From DATLGB01 sp963726825 (GTDB lineage Bacteria; Actinomycetota; Thermoleophilia; Solirubrobacterales; Solirubrobacteraceae): a DNA stretch of 64,000 nt. The notes under the pieces were generated by a model, which had not been told where the DNA came from, searched no databases, and was given only the letters and a program-made list of their open reading frames with translations. The position numbers and the translations under genes were made by a program. The stretch is taken from NCBI GenBank assembly GCA_963726825.1, contig CAVSDT010000002.1:1798001-1862000 (forward strand), given 5' to 3'. This document shows positions 56,133 through 64,000 of this stretch, piece after piece (the stretch's first letter is position 1; every line of letters begins with the position of its first letter).

Positions 56133-57953
56133 ATGGCCGCTCCCGTCTCCGACCCGGACCTCGAGCAGGTCGCCTGGGACCTCTCCGACCTCCTCGAGCA
56201 CCCCGGCGCGAGCGATCCGGGCGCCGACGTCGACGCGACCCTCCAGGCCGCCCGCACCGCCGCCGAGACGTTCGCCGGCGAGCGCCGCGGCACGCTCGCC
56301 GGCCTCGACGCGCCCGGCTTCGCCGCCGCCATGCGCGAGATCGAGGCGATCGAGGAGCAGGTCGGCCGCGCCTACTCCTACGCCTCGCTGTCCTTCGCCA
56401 CCAACACCGCCGACCCGCCGCGCGGCGCCCTGATGCAGCGCGTGCAGGAGCAGGGCACGCAGATCGGCACGCTGCTCGTGTTCTGGGAGCTCGAGTGGGC
56501 GGCGCTGGAGGACGACGCCGCCGCGGCGCTCCTGGACTCCGGCGAGCTCGACTTCTGCCGTCACCACCTCGAGTCCGCCCGCCGCTACCGCCCGCACCTC
56601 CTCACGGAGGCCGAGGAGCAGCTGATGGGCGAGAAGTCCGTCACCGGCGCGGGCGCCTGGAGCCGCCTGTTCGAGGAGCAGACCTCGGCCATCGAGGTCA
56701 CGCTGCCGAGCGGCGAGGAGCCGGTCTCGCTCGAGGCCGCCCTGTCGCGCCTGTCGGTCCCGGACCGCGAGACGCGCCGGCAGGCCGCCGAAGCGGTCAC
56801 CGCCGCGCTCGAACCCGGCCTGCGCACGCGCGCCTACGTCTTCAACACCCTGCTCGCCGACAAGGCGCTCGACGACCGCCTGCGCAAGTACCCGACGTGG
56901 CTGTCCTCGCGCAACCTCTCCAACGAGGCGTCCGACGCCTCCGTCGAGGCCCTCGTGCAGACGGTGCGCTCCCGCTACGAGCTTCCCCGCCGCTGGTATC
57001 GCCTGAAGGCGCAGCTGCTCGGCATCGACCGGCTCAAGGACTACGACCGCATGTCGTCGGTGTCCGACGTCGAGGTGACCGTTCCCTGGGCCGAGGCCCG
57101 CGATCTCGTGCACGAGTGCTACGACGGCTTCTCGCCCGAGCTCGGCGCGCTCGTCAAGCGCTTCTACGACGAGGACTGGATCGACGGCCCGATGCGGCCG
57201 GGCAAGCGCGGCGGCGCGTTCTGCGCCTACACCGTCCCGTCCGTGCACCCGTACGTGATGCTCAACTACACGGCCACGCGCCGTGACGTGCTGACGCTCG
57301 CGCACGAGCTCGGCCACGGGGTCCACGCTGCGCTCGGCGGCACCCAGGGCGTCTTCCACATGGCGACGCCGCTGACCCTGGCCGAGACGGCCTCCGTGTT
57401 CGGCGAGACGATCGTCTTCGGCCGGCTGCTGGAGCGCGCGGAGACGCCTGAATCGCGACTGGATCTCCTCGCCTCGAGCATCGAGGGCTCGATCGCGACC
57501 GTCTTCCGCCAGGTGGCGATGAACCGCTTCGAGCACCTCGTCCACACCGCGCGGCGGGAGGAGGGCGAGCTCGCCGTCGATCGCTTCAACGCCCTGTGGG
57601 CGGAGTCGCAGGAGGAGCTGCTCGGCGACGCCGTCGAGGTCACCGAGGGCTACCGGTCCTGGTGGTCCTACGTCCCCCACTTCATCTCGACCCCGGGCTA
57701 CGTCTACGCCTACGCGTACGGCCAGCTGCTGGCCCTGTCGGTCTACGCGCAGTACGAGGAGCGCGGCGAGGCGTTCGTCCCCGCCTACCTCGAGCTGCTG
57801 CGCGCCGGCGGCTCGAAGTCGCCGGAGGAGCTGGCCGCGATCGTCGGCATCGACCTCGCCGACCCCGGCTTCTGGGATCGCGGCCTGGACCTCGTCGAGC
57901 GCCAGCTCGACGCGGCCGAGCAGGCCGCGCGCGATACGGGGCGCCTGGGCTGA
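56133..57953 (+). CDS. pepF: oligoendopeptidase F (M3 family)
   Basis: A 606-residue cytoplasmic zinc peptidase that cuts short peptides. The metal site is LAHELGHGVHAALG, with the HExxH motif at His391-His395, and the third ligand Glu lies in PLTLAETASVFGETI. It has the usual length of about 600. ATG 56133 follows a TAGGCT element 6 nt upstream. It stands alone between the MFS gene and a small secreted protein. Confidence 0.95.
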   Translation: MAAPVSDPDLEQVAWDLSDLLEHPGASDPGADVDATLQAARTAAETFAGERRGTLAGLDAPGFAAAMREIEAIEEQVGRAYSYASLSFATNTADPPRGALMQRVQEQGTQIGTLLVFWELEWAALEDDAAAALLDSGELDFCRHHLESARRYRPHLLTEAEEQLMGEKSVTGAGAWSRLFEEQTSAIEVTLPSGEEPVSLEAALSRLSVPDRETRRQAAEAVTAALEPGLRTRAYVFNTLLADKALDDRLRKYPTWLSSRNLSNEASDASVEALVQTVRSRYELPRRWYRLKAQLLGIDRLKDYDRMSSVSDVEVTVPWAEARDLVHECYDGFSPELGALVKRFYDEDWIDGPMRPGKRGGAFCAYTVPSVHPYVMLNYTATRRDVLTLAHELGHGVHAALGGTQGVFHMATPLTLAETASVFGETIVFGRLLERAETPESRLDLLASSIEGSIATVFRQVAMNRFEHLVHTARREEGELAVDRFNALWAESQEELLGDAVEVTEGYRSWWSYVPHFISTPGYVYAYAYGQLLALSVYAQYEERGEAFVPAYLELLRAGGSKSPEELAAIVGIDLADPGFWDRGLDLVERQLDAAEQAARDTGRLG

Positions 57954-57956
57954 CCG

Positions 57957-58397
57957 TCAGCGGCGCTTCGCGGTGAAGTCCAGCTCGTAGGTGTCGCAGG
58001 TGGCGCCGGCGACGATCGACTCCTGCCGCAGCGTGCCCTTCGCGGTGCCGGCGGACGTGAAGCGCCCCTTCAGCGTCGTGTAGAGGGTCAGGGATCCCGA
58101 GGTCTCGCGCTTGCGGCCGCTGAAGCGCCCCGCAGCGTCGACCTTCCAGGTGAGCTTCGGACCGACCGTCGTCGTGGAGGACGTCGAGTCCCCCGCGCAC
58201 TGCTCGAGCACGTGCGCGACCAGGCCCTTGATGCGCCGGCCACCGCGGTCGACCTCGAACCGGAGGTCGTAGCCGTTCTCGATCTGCCCCTTGCCCGCCT
58301 TGAAGGTGCCCGTGCCGGGCGTCGCGGCGAGGGCCGGTGCGGCGGCGAGGACGGCGAGGGCGGTGGCGGAGGCGGCGGTGATGGAGCTTCGGCGCAT
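57957..58397 (-). CDS. small secreted protein of unknown function
   Basis: A 146-residue protein with a signal peptide (about 1-24, ending APALAATPGTG), so it is probably exported. The mature part is beta-rich with two Cys (LEQCAGDSTSS and AGATCDTYELDF), a plan common to small extracellular actinobacterial proteins. No family was recognised. ATG 58397 gives the signal peptide; two GTG codons just upstream are in frame. It is convergent with pepF, with 3 bp between stop codons. Confidence 0.78.
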   Translation of the reverse strand: MRRSSITAASATALAVLAAAPALAATPGTGTFKAGKGQIENGYDLRFEVDRGGRRIKGLVAHVLEQCAGDSTSSTTTVGPKLTWKVDAAGRFSGRKRETSGSLTLYTTLKGRFTSAGTAKGTLRQESIVAGATCDTYELDFTAKRR

Positions 58398-58447
58398 GAC
58401 CACACAACGGCGCAGGCGCCGCCGCTCTGACGGAGGTCGGGCGGGCG

Positions 58448-59257
58448 TCAGTCGCCGAGCCCGGCGATCAACCGCGCGACGACGTCGGGGCGCTCGAGCG
58501 GGAGCAGGTGCCCGGCGCCCGCGACCCGGTGCAGGCTCGCCCTGGGCAGGCCGGCGACGAGCCGGCTGGCGATCGCGACGAAGTCGGGCTGGTCGAGGTC
58601 GCCCACCGCGACGGCGACGTCCGCGGTGATGGCGTCCAGGCGCTGCGAGACCGGTGGGTCCAGCTCGGTCTCGACCCCGAGGGGGTTGCGCTGCTGGGCC
58701 TCCAGCGCGTGCGCGAGCGCCTCCTTCACGCCGCGGCGGTGCTCCGGGTCGCTCTGCGCCGCCGTCCGGTGGGGGCCGTCGACCCACGTGCGCAGGTTCA
58801 GCTCCACGGCGGTGTCGATGCGACCGGCGGTCAGCGCGGCCTCCTCCGCGTCGCCGTAGGCCTCGAGGTCCGCGGACCAGTCGTGGTCGGGCAGCGGGGG
58901 CGCCAGGGCGATGACCGATGCGACCCGCTCCGGCGCGACCGCCGCGACCTCCAGGGCGGTGTGCGCTCCTGCGGAGCTGCCGACGAGATCGGCGCGCTCG
59001 AGCCCGAGGGCGTCCAGCAGCGCGAGCAGGTCCTGGTGGGCGGACCAGCGGCCCGGCCGCCAGGTCGAGTTGCCGAAGCCGCGGGCGTCGTAGGCGATCG
59101 CGCGCACGCCCTCCGGGAGCTGTCGCAGCACGAGCGCCCAGAGGTGCCGGTCGACGATTCCGGCGTGGACGAGGACGACCGGCCGCCCGTCTTCTGGGCC
59201 GTGGGTCGTGTAGGCCAGGAGGGCCCCGTCGACCTGCGCACGCTCGTAGCCGGCCAT
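58448..59257 (-). CDS. alpha/beta hydrolase
   Basis: A 269-residue serine hydrolase of the alpha/beta fold. The nucleophile elbow is GSSAG with Ser95. A possible oxyanion region is VLVHAGIVDRHLWAL, and the catalytic His lies near the C-terminus in VAGAGHLLPLERPD. The substrate is unknown; esterase, lactonase or haloperoxidase-like are possible. TAGGCT ends 9 nt before ATG 59257. It follows the sigma-factor gene after a strong terminator. Confidence 0.9.
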   Translation of the reverse strand: MAGYERAQVDGALLAYTTHGPEDGRPVVLVHAGIVDRHLWALVLRQLPEGVRAIAYDARGFGNSTWRPGRWSAHQDLLALLDALGLERADLVGSSAGAHTALEVAAVAPERVASVIALAPPLPDHDWSADLEAYGDAEEAALTAGRIDTAVELNLRTWVDGPHRTAAQSDPEHRRGVKEALAHALEAQQRNPLGVETELDPPVSQRLDAITADVAVAVGDLDQPDFVAIASRLVAGLPRASLHRVAGAGHLLPLERPDVVARLIAGLGD

Positions 59258-59266
59258 CGGCGTGCC

Positions 59267-59272
59267 AGCCTA
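59267..59272 (-). promoter_or_regulatory. TANNNT -10 element (TAGGCT) for the alpha/beta hydrolase
   Basis: TAGGCT on the minus strand, 9 nt before ATG 59257. The short gap has no ribosome-binding site. Confidence 0.45.
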
Positions 59273-59298
59273 CGGACGAGGCTGCGGGCGCGCAAACG

Positions 59299-59328
59299 CC
59301 GAGCGCCCCGGTCTCCCGGGGCGCTCGG
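59299..59328 (-). terminator. intrinsic-type hairpin after the sigma-factor gene
   Basis: CCGAGCGCCCCGG and CCGGGGCGCTCGG form a perfect 13-bp stem with a 4-nt loop, 22 bp beyond the sigma-factor stop. Read on the minus strand it is followed by CGTTTGCG. It separates the sigma gene from the hydrolase. Confidence 0.8.
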
Positions 59329-59350
59329 ATCAGGCGGTGTGCGGCTCCGG

Positions 59351-60217
59351 CTAGGCGGCGGCGCGCAGGGCCTCGAGGCCCGGCACCTGCGACAGCTTGG
59401 CCAGCGCGCGCTGCTCGGCGGCGCGGGCCTCGCGGACGGGGACGCCGAGGCGGCGGGCCGTCTGCTCGATCGAGTGCTCGCCCTCGTCACCGGTGCCGAA
59501 GCGCAGGTGGATGACGTCGCGCTCCTCGACCGGGAGCGAGTCCAGTGCCTCGCGGACGGTGCGCTGGCCCATCGTGCGCTCGACCTCCTCGGCGGTGGAC
59601 TCACCGTCGATGGGGATCAGGGCGCCCAGGGGCGTGTCGCCGTCCTCGCCGACACCGGCGTCCAGGGACGCGAGCGTGCGGGCGTGCGAGCGCAGCAGGT
59701 CGACCTCTTCGATCGTCAGACCGGTCTCCGTGGCCAGCTGGTCCAGCGTCGGCTCCTCGCCGAGCTTGACGGCCAGCTCGCGCTCGGCGCGCTCGACCTT
59801 GCGGGCGCGCTGGGCGACGTGCGCCGGGAGGCGGATCGTCCGGCCCGTGTTGTCGAGGCCACGCTGAAGCGCCTGGCGGATCCAGATGGTCGCGTAGGTG
59901 CTGAAGCGGAAGCCCTTGCGCCAGTCGAACTTCTCGGCGGCACGGATGAGGCCGAGCATGCCCTCCTGGACGAGGTCGTTCATCGACAGGCCCTGGCCCT
60001 GGTACTTGCGGGCGACGGACACGACGAGGCGGAGGTTGCAGTTGATCAGCCGGTCCTTCGCCGCGAGGTCCCCGCGCTCGATCGCCTTCGCGAGCTCGAT
60101 CTCCTCACGGGGCTCGAGCAGGCGGAAGCGGCCCGCTTCGCGCAGGAGCTGCTCAAGGGGCTCCAGGAGGATCTCGTCGGGCTCAAGCGACGGCGTCGGG
60201 GGGGTGATGCGGTCCAA
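59351..60217 (-). CDS. RNA polymerase sigma-70 family factor with diverged region 4.2
   Basis: A 288-residue sigma factor of the primary-like group. Region 2 is well kept (NLRLVVSVARKYQGQGLSMN, DLVQEGMLGLIRAAEKFDWR, KGFRFSTYATIWIRQALQR). Region 3 follows (RTIRLPAHVAQRARKVERAE). Region 4 is present, but the recognition helix is unusual: where primary factors have VTRERIRQIE, this has VPVREARAAEQRALAKL. It lacks the N-terminal extension of the main factor, so it is a group 2-like alternative factor. The start is TTG 60217, with GAAGGA 7 nt upstream. A sigma-70-type promoter lies at 60268-60296. Confidence 0.92.
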   Translation of the reverse strand: MDRITPPTPSLEPDEILLEPLEQLLREAGRFRLLEPREEIELAKAIERGDLAAKDRLINCNLRLVVSVARKYQGQGLSMNDLVQEGMLGLIRAAEKFDWRKGFRFSTYATIWIRQALQRGLDNTGRTIRLPAHVAQRARKVERAERELAVKLGEEPTLDQLATETGLTIEEVDLLRSHARTLASLDAGVGEDGDTPLGALIPIDGESTAEEVERTMGQRTVREALDSLPVEERDVIHLRFGTGDEGEHSIEQTARRLGVPVREARAAEQRALAKLSQVPGLEALRAAA

Positions 60218-60267
60218 TACGGTTCCTTCTCTCTCGGGGGGGAGTCAATTCCAACTGTGCCAGTCGG

Positions 60268-60296
60268 ATTTTAGTCGAAGTATGTTGCCGGCGCAA
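60268..60296 (-). promoter_or_regulatory. promoter of the sigma-factor gene
   Basis: On the minus strand TTGCGC (60291-60296), a 17-nt spacer and TAAAAT (60268-60273) form a good sigma-70 promoter. Transcription would start near 60261 and give a leader of about 45 nt. Confidence 0.6.
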
Positions 60297-60299
60297 CCA

Positions 60300-60573
60300 T
60301 CTGCGCCACTAGTCTCTGGGGGGAGGTCGCGGCGGGAAACCCTGCCTGACCTGGATAAGACGGTCCTAACGACCGTCTCCCGCCCTATCCATGGGTCTAT
60401 GCCCATGAAGCATGTCTGCGACACAAGGCGTTGTCAGGAGGCGAGGGCCACTCGACCCGCCGCCTGATGGGAGATACACCGTACTCCTCCGAAGGGCACA
60501 CCGCCAGTGCTGACGCTTGGCGGTCCAGAGCCACAACGGGCCTCCTGTGACTGATCGCACGCTCCGCGGAGGC
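60300..60573. other. structured intergenic region without a convincing gene, candidate RNA
   Basis: A 275-bp stretch with no convincing ORF and several inverted repeats: AGACGGTC/GACCGTCT (60358-60378), CATGGG/CCCATG (60390-60407), TCAGGAGGCG/CGCCGCCTGA (60434-60467) and ACCGCCA/TGGCGGT (60500-60524). It is less GC-rich than the surroundings. It lies between the sigma-factor promoter and the downstream end of the ECM4 gene. It could be a small RNA, a long leader or a terminator cluster. Known SRP, tmRNA or RNase P signatures were not recognised. Confidence 0.35.
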
Positions 60574-61491
60574 CTACCCGAGCGCCTCGCGGCCGTGCGG
60601 GGCATCGAGGTCCAGCGCCGGCTGCACGGCGACGAGCCCCTGCGGGTTGATCATCGGGTGCGTGCCGTAGTAGTGGCGGCGGATGTCGTCGAAGTGCACC
60701 GTGGGGGCCACACCGGGCGTCTGGTAGAGCTCGCGCAGGTACGGCCACAGGTTGGGGTAGTCGACGATGCGCCGCAGCGAGCACTTGAAGTGGATCGCGT
60801 AGACGGCATCGAAGCGCACGAGCGTCGTGAACAGCCGCCAATCCGCCTCGGTGGGTGACGCACCCACGAGGAAGCGCTGGGCCGACAGCCGCTCGTCCAA
60901 GGCGTCGAGACGGGCGAACAACGTGGCCACCTCGCGCTCGTACGTGGCCTGCTTGGAGGTGAACCCGGCCCTGTAGACGGCGTTGTTGACCTCCTCGTAG
61001 ACGACGGCGTTGACCGCGTCGATCGCCTCGCGGCGGTCCTCCGGGCACAGCTGCACCGGGGTGGTGGCCAGCGGCGCGAAGCTCGTGCCGAGCATCCGCA
61101 GGACGTCGGCGGACTCGTTGTTGACGATGCGCCCCTCCTCGGTGTCCCACAGGACGGGAACGCTCCAGCGGCCGTCGAACTCCGGGTCAGAGGCCGCGTA
61201 GGCCTGCGACAGGTGGTCGAAGCCGTTGACCGCGTCGGTGTACTCGCCGCCGGTGAAGGCCCAGCCGTCCTCGCCGCGGATCGGGTCCACGACCGACATG
61301 CCGATCGCGTCCTGCAGACCCATCAGCTCGCGGGCGATGATCGCGCGGTGCGCCCAGGGGCAGGCCCAGGAGACGTAGAGGTGGTAGCGGCCGGCCTCGG
61401 GGGCGTCGACCCAGTCGCGAAACGACGAGCGCTGACGCTGGAAGCTGCCGTCGCCGGCGGCCTCGCGCCCGAGGGAGAAGGTGGAGCTCAT
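60574..61491 (-). CDS. glutathionyl-hydroquinone reductase family protein (ECM4-like)
   Basis: A protein of about 305 residues with the glutathione-transferase fold of the Omega/ECM4 class. The catalytic Cys lies in SWACPWAHR (Cys44), and EEGRIVNNESADVLRM gives the thiol-binding Glu-Ser pair. The family reduces thiol-substituted hydroquinones. Most actinobacteria use mycothiol rather than glutathione, so the true co-substrate may be another thiol. The start is not certain: an ATG six codons earlier (61509) is in frame. Confidence 0.9.
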   Translation of the reverse strand: MSSTFSLGREAAGDGSFQRQRSSFRDWVDAPEAGRYHLYVSWACPWAHRAIIARELMGLQDAIGMSVVDPIRGEDGWAFTGGEYTDAVNGFDHLSQAYAASDPEFDGRWSVPVLWDTEEGRIVNNESADVLRMLGTSFAPLATTPVQLCPEDRREAIDAVNAVVYEEVNNAVYRAGFTSKQATYEREVATLFARLDALDERLSAQRFLVGASPTEADWRLFTTLVRFDAVYAIHFKCSLRRIVDYPNLWPYLRELYQTPGVAPTVHFDDIRRHYYGTHPMINPQGLVAVQPALDLDAPHGREALG

Positions 61492-61537
61492 GCCGTGAGG
61501 GGTACCCATCCCGGCCCGGCGCAGCGACCCGGCTCGC

Positions 61538-62515
61538 TCACTCCACGGCGCGACCCGCGCCGACGCTGAGGCCGCGCGAGTTGACCAGCACGGGCGCGGA
61601 CAGGGCGTCGATCGACTCGCCCGAGACGCGCAGGCCCAGCGCCTCGCGCACGAGCGCGACGCCCGCGGGGTCGAGGGCGCGCATCGCGCCGTCGGCGACC
61701 TTCAGGGCCAGTCCCCGGCCGTCGGGCAGGCCGACCCCCAGCACGCCCTCGGCGCCGATCTTCGCCACCAGGCCCTCGTGGGCGCGCATGAGCTCCGTGT
61801 CGAGCGCGCCGTCGAAGGCGACGAGCTCGGGGTGCTCGCGCATCGCGTCGGCGATCGCGTCCCCCGCCGGTCCGAGCCCGCCGCCGGCGAGCCGGCCGAA
61901 GGCGTGGGCGAGCCGGCCGAGCGGGACCTGGAAGGCGAGCATCCCGCACCCGTCCGCGCCGAACGGCACCTCGGCCGGGTTGAGGTCCATCGCGGCGGCG
62001 ACGCTGGCGTGCATCGCGCGCTGAGCCGGGTGGCCCGCGTCGACGTAGCTCGCGAGCGGCCAGCTCTCCTGCACCGTGCGGGCGAGGGCCAGCGCGTGCT
62101 TGCCGGAGCAGTTGTGGGTGATGCGGGCGGGCATCGCACCCCCGCGGCGCAGCGCGTCCGCGGCCGCCGGGTCACGCGGGTCCAGCGGGCCGCAGAGCAG
62201 GTCCGCCTCCCCCAGCCCCGCCGCGACGAGCATCTCGAGCACGACCGCGACGTGGCGGGGCGTTCCGCCGTGGGACGCGCAGGAGAGCGCGAGGTGGCGC
62301 TGCTCGAGGCCGAAGCGCTCGATCGTCTGCGCGCGGACCGACGGCAGCGCCTGCAGCGGCTTCACCGCCGAGCGGGGGAAGACGCCGAGCTCGGCGTCGT
62401 CGGGCTCGGACTCGGCCAGCACCTCGCCGTCGGGTCCCGTCACGCACCACACGAGCCGGTGCTCGGACTCGCGCAGGCCGCCACGGCTGAACAGGACGCG
62501 CCGGGGCGGTGTCAC
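61538..62515 (-). CDS. asparaginase (asparaginase II family)
   Basis: A 325-residue protein of the L-asparaginase II family, also called thermolabile or rhizobial type. It has ESEHRLVWCVTGPDGEVLAES, VFPRSAVKPLQALP near residue 50, then HLALSCASHGGTPRHV. The THNCSGKHALALA and GADGCGMLAFQVPL blocks carry likely catalytic Ser, Lys and Cys residues. Hydrolysis of asparagine to aspartate and ammonia is the family role. The start is GTG 62515, 2 bp after the upstream M20 peptidase stop, so the two are co-transcribed. Confidence 0.9.
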   Translation of the reverse strand: MTPPRRVLFSRGGLRESEHRLVWCVTGPDGEVLAESEPDDAELGVFPRSAVKPLQALPSVRAQTIERFGLEQRHLALSCASHGGTPRHVAVVLEMLVAAGLGEADLLCGPLDPRDPAAADALRRGGAMPARITHNCSGKHALALARTVQESWPLASYVDAGHPAQRAMHASVAAAMDLNPAEVPFGADGCGMLAFQVPLGRLAHAFGRLAGGGLGPAGDAIADAMREHPELVAFDGALDTELMRAHEGLVAKIGAEGVLGVGLPDGRGLALKVADGAMRALDPAGVALVREALGLRVSGESIDALSAPVLVNSRGLSVGAGRAVE

Positions 62516-62517
62516 GC

Positions 62518-63849
62518 CTAGGCCCCGAGGCGCGCGAACGCGTGGTAGAGCTCGTGCGCGGCGCGCGCCCCGAGCCGCAGGCTCTCGACCCGGTAGGACT
62601 CGTTGGGGGCGTGGATGTCGTCGTCGGCGAGCGCGAAGCCGGAGACGACGGTCGGGATCCCCTTGGCGGCGAGGTCGGCGACGATCGGGATCGACCCGCC
62701 GGTGCGCACGAACGCGGTCGGAACGCCGCAGGCCCGCTCGAGGGCACCCGCCGCGAGCTGCAGCGCCGGGTCGGAGACGTCGAAGCGCGCGGGCTCGGCG
62801 CTGTGGCCGCCGTCGAAGGTCACCTCGGCGCCCTCCGGGGCCGCGCCGCTGAGCAGGCCCTTGAGCACCGGCAGCACCTCGGCGGAGGACTGTCCCGGCG
62901 CGAGCCGCACCGACAGCGTCGCGCGCGCGGTCGCGGGGACGATCGTGCGCGGCTGCCCGAGGACGACCTCGTTGACGTCCAGCGCCGTGTCCGCCCCGTT
63001 GCGCTCGTAGAAGCGGGCGCCGGCGTCGGGCCCCAGCGGGCGGGCGCCGACCTCGGCCAGCAGCTCGTCACCGTGGGTCAGCCGCGCCCAGGACTCCCGC
63101 TCGGCGGCGGCGGGCGGGGCGACGCCGACGCGCAGCTCCTCCCGCACGGTGCCGTCGGGGCCCGGAAGCACGGCGGCGAGGACCTGATGGAGCGCGTGGC
63201 CGGCGTTGAGGACGGACCCGCCGTACATGCCGGAGTGGACGTCGCGGCGGCCGGTGCGGACCTCGACGCCGAGCATCACGACGCCGCGCAGGCCGACGGT
63301 GATGGCGGGGGCGAGGCCCTCGGGGGTCGCCGCCATGCCGGAGTCGAAGACGATCGCCGCGTCGGCACCGCGCTCGTCGGCGGCCAGCCAGCGGGCGACG
63401 TGCTCGCCCCCGGCCTCCTCCTCGCCCTCGACGACCACGCGGACGTTGACGGGCAGCTCGCCGTTGCGGGCCAGCTCCGTGGCGACGTGGAGCAGCGGCC
63501 AGAAGTTGCCCTTGTCGTCGGAGGCGCCGCGGGCCCAGATGCGACCGTCGCGGACCTCGGGCTCGAAGGGATCGGTGCGCCAGGCGCTCGCGTCGCCGAC
63601 GGACTGCACGTCGTAGTGGCCGTAGACGAGGACGGTCGGCGCGTCGGCGCCACCGCTGGCGGCCAGCTCGCCGTAGGCGATCGGGTTGAGGCCCTCGTGG
63701 CTGACGAGCTGCGTGCTGCCGCCCGCCGAATCGACGCGCTCGAGCGCCCACTCGGCCGCGCGCTTGACGTCCGCCGCCAGGCCCCCGCCCGTCGAGATGG
63801 ACGGGATCCTCAGCCAGTCGAGGAGGTCGTCGAGCAACGGGTCGGACAT
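62518..63849 (-). CDS. M20 family metallopeptidase (dipeptidase-like)
   Basis: A 443-residue zinc peptidase of the M20/M25/M40 group. The first metal block is VLVYGHYDVQSV and the second is IWARGASDDKGNFWP. The acidic pair EGEEEAGGEH carries the catalytic Glu, and the dimerisation domain lies between about residues 200 and 330. It resembles dipeptidases and carboxypeptidases. TAGCCT ends 8 nt before ATG 63849. With the asparaginase it may recover amino acids from peptides. It is divergent from the DJ-1/PfpI gene. Confidence 0.93.
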   Translation of the reverse strand: MSDPLLDDLLDWLRIPSISTGGGLAADVKRAAEWALERVDSAGGSTQLVSHEGLNPIAYGELAASGGADAPTVLVYGHYDVQSVGDASAWRTDPFEPEVRDGRIWARGASDDKGNFWPLLHVATELARNGELPVNVRVVVEGEEEAGGEHVARWLAADERGADAAIVFDSGMAATPEGLAPAITVGLRGVVMLGVEVRTGRRDVHSGMYGGSVLNAGHALHQVLAAVLPGPDGTVREELRVGVAPPAAAERESWARLTHGDELLAEVGARPLGPDAGARFYERNGADTALDVNEVVLGQPRTIVPATARATLSVRLAPGQSSAEVLPVLKGLLSGAAPEGAEVTFDGGHSAEPARFDVSDPALQLAAGALERACGVPTAFVRTGGSIPIVADLAAKGIPTVVSGFALADDDIHAPNESYRVESLRLGARAAHELYHAFARLGA

Positions 63850-63857
63850 GGCGCAGG

Positions 63858-63863
63858 AGGCTA
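63858..63863 (-). promoter_or_regulatory. TANNNT -10 element (TAGCCT) for the M20 peptidase-asparaginase operon
   Basis: TAGCCT on the minus strand, 8 nt before ATG 63849. No normal ribosome-binding site is seen in the gap. Confidence 0.45.
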
Positions 63864-63909
63864 CGGGCTCGCGGTTTCACCGCCGGTGCTTCCCGGCAAG
63901 CCCTCCGCC

Positions 63910-64000
63910 ATGAGCCCCACCGACACCCTCACCGGCAAGACCGTCGCCATCATCGCCGCCGACGGCGTCGAGCAGATCGAGTTCGAGGCCCCGCGCGACG
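63910..64000 (+). CDS. DJ-1/PfpI family protein (partial, C-terminus off the right edge)
   Basis: Only the first 30 residues are in the window: the start ATG 63910 and MSPTDTLTGKTVAIIAADGV, followed by EQIEFEAPRD. The pattern K-x-V-A-I-x-x-A-D-G-x-E-x-x-E fits the N-terminus of PfpI-type intracellular protease or deglycase proteins. The active-site Cys lies outside the window. It is divergent from the M20 peptidase with 60 bp between starts. Confidence 0.7.
   Translation, partial: MSPTDTLTGKTVAIIAADGVEQIEFEAPRD

Noticed and set aside
60300..60573. SRP RNA, tmRNA or RNase P RNA in the structured intergenic region
   Set aside because: The conserved apical motif of SRP RNA, the tmRNA ends and the RNase P core were not found, although a short stretch (CAGGTCAGG) resembles SRP RNA.

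Overview
This is high-GC chromosomal DNA from an actinobacterium. The class Thermoleophilia (Solirubrobacterales-like) is the likeliest home. The reasons are the GC-rich third positions, an opcA gene beside zwf, an alcohol-forming two-domain fatty acyl-CoA reductase, tandem CHAD proteins (one starting with KARKVKGLDP) next to ppk1, many GTG starts, and TANNNT hexamers a few bases upstream of start codons. The class assignment is inference. No rRNA, tRNA, CRISPR array or prophage was seen. About 50 protein genes fill nearly the whole window, and many adjacent genes overlap by ATGA or GTGA.

Layout. 1-7.5 kb: an ABC-F ATPase (cut by the left edge), a small membrane protein, a GAF-GGDEF-EAL protein, a secreted penicillin-acylase-family hydrolase and an enoyl-CoA hydratase-like enzyme. 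7.5-14 kb: two tandem secreted paralogues, the fatty acyl-CoA reductase, and a DUF559 nuclease-like gene whose two ends lie inside copies of a 52-nt palindrome. 14-19 kb: an M23 peptidase and a polyphosphate locus (ppk1, two CHAD genes, a Ppx/GppA phosphatase). 19-25 kb: an ABC-2 exporter pair, two GNAT acetyltransferases, a GMC oxidoreductase and a flavin monooxygenase. 25-30 kb: a giant PAS/GAF/SpoIIE/HATPase/STAS regulator, a MarR regulator and an MscS channel.

30.4-41.7 kb holds one long minus-strand operon for glucose and pentose-phosphate metabolism, transcribed tkt-tal-pgi-(PAS-PAS-GGDEF)-gnd-zwf-opcA-pgl-ROK kinase. Most of its junctions overlap, so the carbon flux from glucose to NADPH and pentoses is probably expressed as a unit. 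41.7-50 kb: msrB, a UvrA-like ABC protein, an EAL-DICT protein and hyuB/hyuA. 50-54.6 kb: a MacB-like ABC exporter invaded by a second palindrome family, then a metallophosphoesterase gene with several frameshifts next to a solo copy of the 52-nt palindrome flanked by a 7-bp direct repeat. 54.6-64 kb: an MFS exporter, oligoendopeptidase F, a small secreted protein, an alpha/beta hydrolase, a sigma-70 factor with a diverged region 4.2, a structured 350-bp intergenic region, an ECM4-type reductase, an asparaginase, an M20 peptidase and the start of a DJ-1/PfpI protein.

The most promising new signal is the 52-nt palindrome. Two copies enclose the start and stop of the DUF559 gene, and a third stands alone 40 kb away with what looks like a target-site duplication. 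This is consistent with a small mobile element and its non-autonomous derivative.
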